From Rossellomorea vietnamensis (GTDB lineage Bacteria; Bacillota; Bacilli; Bacillales; Bacillaceae_B), in the NCBI RefSeq assembly GCF_001305855.1, contig NZ_LIXZ01000018.1, forward strand, positions 1 through 64,000: a DNA stretch of 64,000 nt. The letters run 5' to 3'. Position 1 is the stretch's first letter; every line of letters begins with the position of its first letter. The position numbers and the translations under genes are program-made. The notes below the pieces were generated by a model. The model had not been told where the DNA came from. It searched no databases and saw only the letters and a program-made list of their open reading frames with translations. This document shows positions 62,553 to 64,000 of the stretch, one piece after another.

Positions 62553-63217
62553 CATCTGATTGAGTGCTTGACCTGATCCCCCAAGCGATAGGAACGAATC
62601 CTTTTGATTCCAGATGAAGGAATCAACATCTTTTTCTCAACTAGTTGAGAAAGTAATTTTTTTACCGTCTTGTCACTTATCTTCATATACTTCTCAACTT
62701 CTATAGGAGATATCGTTTTTCCTTTTTGAATCGCTAGCCGAAGTACTTCTTTCTCAGCATAGGATAGAGTGGTCTGGTCCAGCTCATCACCTAACCACCG
62801 CCCAATTACCTGTTGAACGACCTGCTGACATCGACGGGGTTTTTCTTTCACTTGATCATAAGAAAAGCGGATGACAGTCCACCCATCCATCACCAACTGG
62901 TTTTGACGTTCCAGACTATCGGAAAATTGCCATCTGCTTATATTCTTTAAGTGAGGGCCATACCCGTCGACCTCGAAACAAATCCGGATAGCCGGACGAA
63001 TATAAGCAAAATCTAAATACCGTTTTCCATCTTTAAAATCATCGATTTCATACTCTGGATGAAGATACTGAAAATGAAAAAACGAAGGCCACCAAACTTG
63101 CTTCAAAAACAAAATTTCAGCCTGATTGTGGCCTACTTGTAAACGCCTCAATCGTTCCCCGTTTCTTTCCTGAATGTGTATATTCAAAAAAGCCTGGTAC
63201 TCTTCTTCAAATCCCAT
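62552..63217 (-). CDS. DUF559-like nuclease fold fused to a winged-helix domain
   Basis: A 221-residue protein in two parts. Residues 65-150 resemble the Vsr-like DUF559 PD-(D/E)xK fold: KRYLDFAYIRPAIRICFEVD with Asp and Glu-x-Asp at the catalytic spots, then ERQNQLVMDGWTVIRFSYDQ. Residues 155-215 form a winged helix (PIEVEKYMKISDKTVKKLLS). The fold is commonly linked to DNA repair, restriction or mobile elements. Activity is not proven. It starts at 63217 before ATGGGATTTG with AGGAGGA upstream and has no partner gene. Confidence 0.7.
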   Translation of the reverse strand: MGFEEEYQAFLNIHIQERNGERLRRLQVGHNQAEILFLKQVWWPSFFHFQYLHPEYEIDDFKDGKRYLDFAYIRPAIRICFEVDGYGPHLKNISRWQFSDSLERQNQLVMDGWTVIRFSYDQVKEKPRRCQQVVQQVIGRWLGDELDQTTLSYAEKEVLRLAIQKGKTISPIEVEKYMKISDKTVKKLLSQLVEKKMLIPSSGIKRIRSYRLGDQVKHSIR

Positions 63218-63307
63218 ATCAATCCTCCTCCATACTCAGGCAAACTTTAACCTAAATATAACTAAATGAATTTGAAAACCATCCTTTCCTCAATTTCTTC
63301 TACTTAT

Positions 63308-63769
63308 CTATCCCTCAACTGGAACCATAAAATCATATTCAGGCTCTCCATACTTGGCAATCATCTTTCTCCGATACTCATCAAACGATAAGTGGGAATT
63401 TTCGGGTGGGTTGCCAAATAGGATGGTAAATACTCCGTTTTCGAAAGAAATTAAATAGCTTTTCTCCTGGTTAACACTCCTCTCCATAAGTGATGTCTTT
63501 AACTCTTCCAATTGCGCAACTGTTAGTATATTGTTCAATCTTACCTTTTGGCAGTTTCCATCTTTATTTTCCAATACAAACATACCGTGTCCATTACATA
63601 CCTCTTCCTTGTACTTAATAGAGTTTTCGGTATATTCCTCTATTGTTTTAATGTAATAATAACCGCACACCATACAATAGATGTACTTCTCATCAGTTTT
63701 GTAATAATCATCTACAAAAGCAGCACGTTCACAACAGGGGCATTTACTAGCATACATAATCGATGCCAA
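63308..63769 (-). CDS. Hypothetical protein with an N-terminal zinc-ribbon-like motif
   Basis: A 153-residue protein. Residues 9-36 carry KCPCCERAAF and YCMVCGYYY, two CxxC pairs of a zinc ribbon. The remainder has GHGMFVLENKDGN and a C-terminal FDEYRRKMIAKYGEPEYDF. TTG 63769 is preferred because GGAG lies about 11 bases upstream; ATG 63757 is the alternative. No family recognised. The 231 bases beyond it to the window end hold nothing evident. Confidence 0.6.
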   Translation of the reverse strand: MASIMYASKCPCCERAAFVDDYYKTDEKYIYCMVCGYYYIKTIEEYTENSIKYKEEVCNGHGMFVLENKDGNCQKVRLNNILTVAQLEELKTSLMERSVNQEKSYLISFENGVFTILFGNPPENSHLSFDEYRRKMIAKYGEPEYDFMVPVEG

Positions 63770-64000
63770 GAATGAATCATCTCCATTATTAATTGAATTT
63801 TAGACAGTTTTTCAAAATGAATGGGTGTGAAATCTAAAGGAAAAAAAAGCTTAATGTGGTTTCAACTGTGGGGGTTAAAAGCAAATAAAGAATCAAGGAG
63901 TAGTTTAGTTAAGAAGAATTTGAGGAAAGAACTACTTTTAGTCTAAAAGAATTTTTTAAATTGTCAATCTATTTTCTATAACTTTAATATTATCCCTCCT

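Overview
The window looks like the chromosome of a low-to-moderate GC Firmicute of the family Bacillaceae. The support is strong AAGGAGG-type ribosome binding sites, Rho-independent terminators after most operons, frequent TTG/GTG starts, sigma-B-like promoters, the sporulation checkpoint protein Sda, a Yuk/Ess type VII secretion operon, a Bce bacitracin-type module and a gas vesicle cluster in the same gene order as that described for Bacillus (Priestia) megaterium. A coastal or marine Bacillaceae is an inference from the gas vesicles and the betaine transporter, not something the sequence proves.

Layout. 1-260: end of an ISL3-family insertion sequence. 300-8,100: a stress-type SDR, a lipoprotein, a SigO/RsoA-like split sigma factor pair, a 30-residue holin-like toxin, a PQQ-type sugar dehydrogenase lipoprotein, a Cof-type phosphatase, a BCCT transporter and an AtoE-type short-chain fatty acid transporter. 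8,100-16,300: sda behind a sigma-B-like promoter, a YjiH-type membrane protein, a PAS sensor kinase of sporulation type, the threonine-to-glycine pair tdh/kbl, a PatB/MalY C-S lyase, and alkD coupled to a Cys-rich microprotein. 16,300-28,100: YczE-type membrane protein, an SDR / QueA-paralogue / VOC operon, folD under a ZTP riboswitch, a Rieske oxidoreductase, msrAB, a CHY zinc finger protein, a dehalogenase-like HAD, a PLD-fold membrane protein, a GlsB-type stress protein and glycerate kinase.

28,169-35,102 (minus strand) is a complete gas vesicle cluster, gvpA-P-Q-B-R-N-F-G-L-S-K-J-T-U. Directly upstream on the same strand lies a plasmid-type ParM/ParR segregation operon (parM 36,067-37,245, parR 35,464-36,057) headed by a phased array of GTNTAC-like repeats at 37,377-37,514 that looks like its parC centromere. 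A truncated LysR gene separates it from the type VII secretion operon esxA-esaB-essB-essC-esaA-essA (47,927 down to 38,066). A bceRSAB antimicrobial-peptide sensing and detoxification module runs divergently at 48,545-53,042.

53,097-64,000 holds small hypothetical genes, an MFS exporter, a YiaA/YiaB membrane protein, a dihydrouridine synthase, two overlapping membrane proteins, an aldo/keto reductase with a Gfo/Idh/MocA oxidoreductase, an amino-acid permease under a glycine riboswitch, and a DUF559-like nuclease fold fused to a winged helix. Two families of short intergenic repeats occur here: six TCRTGC units with 20-bp spacing at 55,391-55,500, and four copies of a 23-bp GCGGA-TCCG hairpin at 62,366-62,552.

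The most noteworthy element is the actin-type partition cassette with its own centromere-like array, co-oriented and adjacent to a full gas vesicle organelle cluster. Whether it positions vesicles or DNA, or is a relic of a captured plasmid, cannot be decided from the sequence. No tRNA, rRNA or CRISPR array was found.
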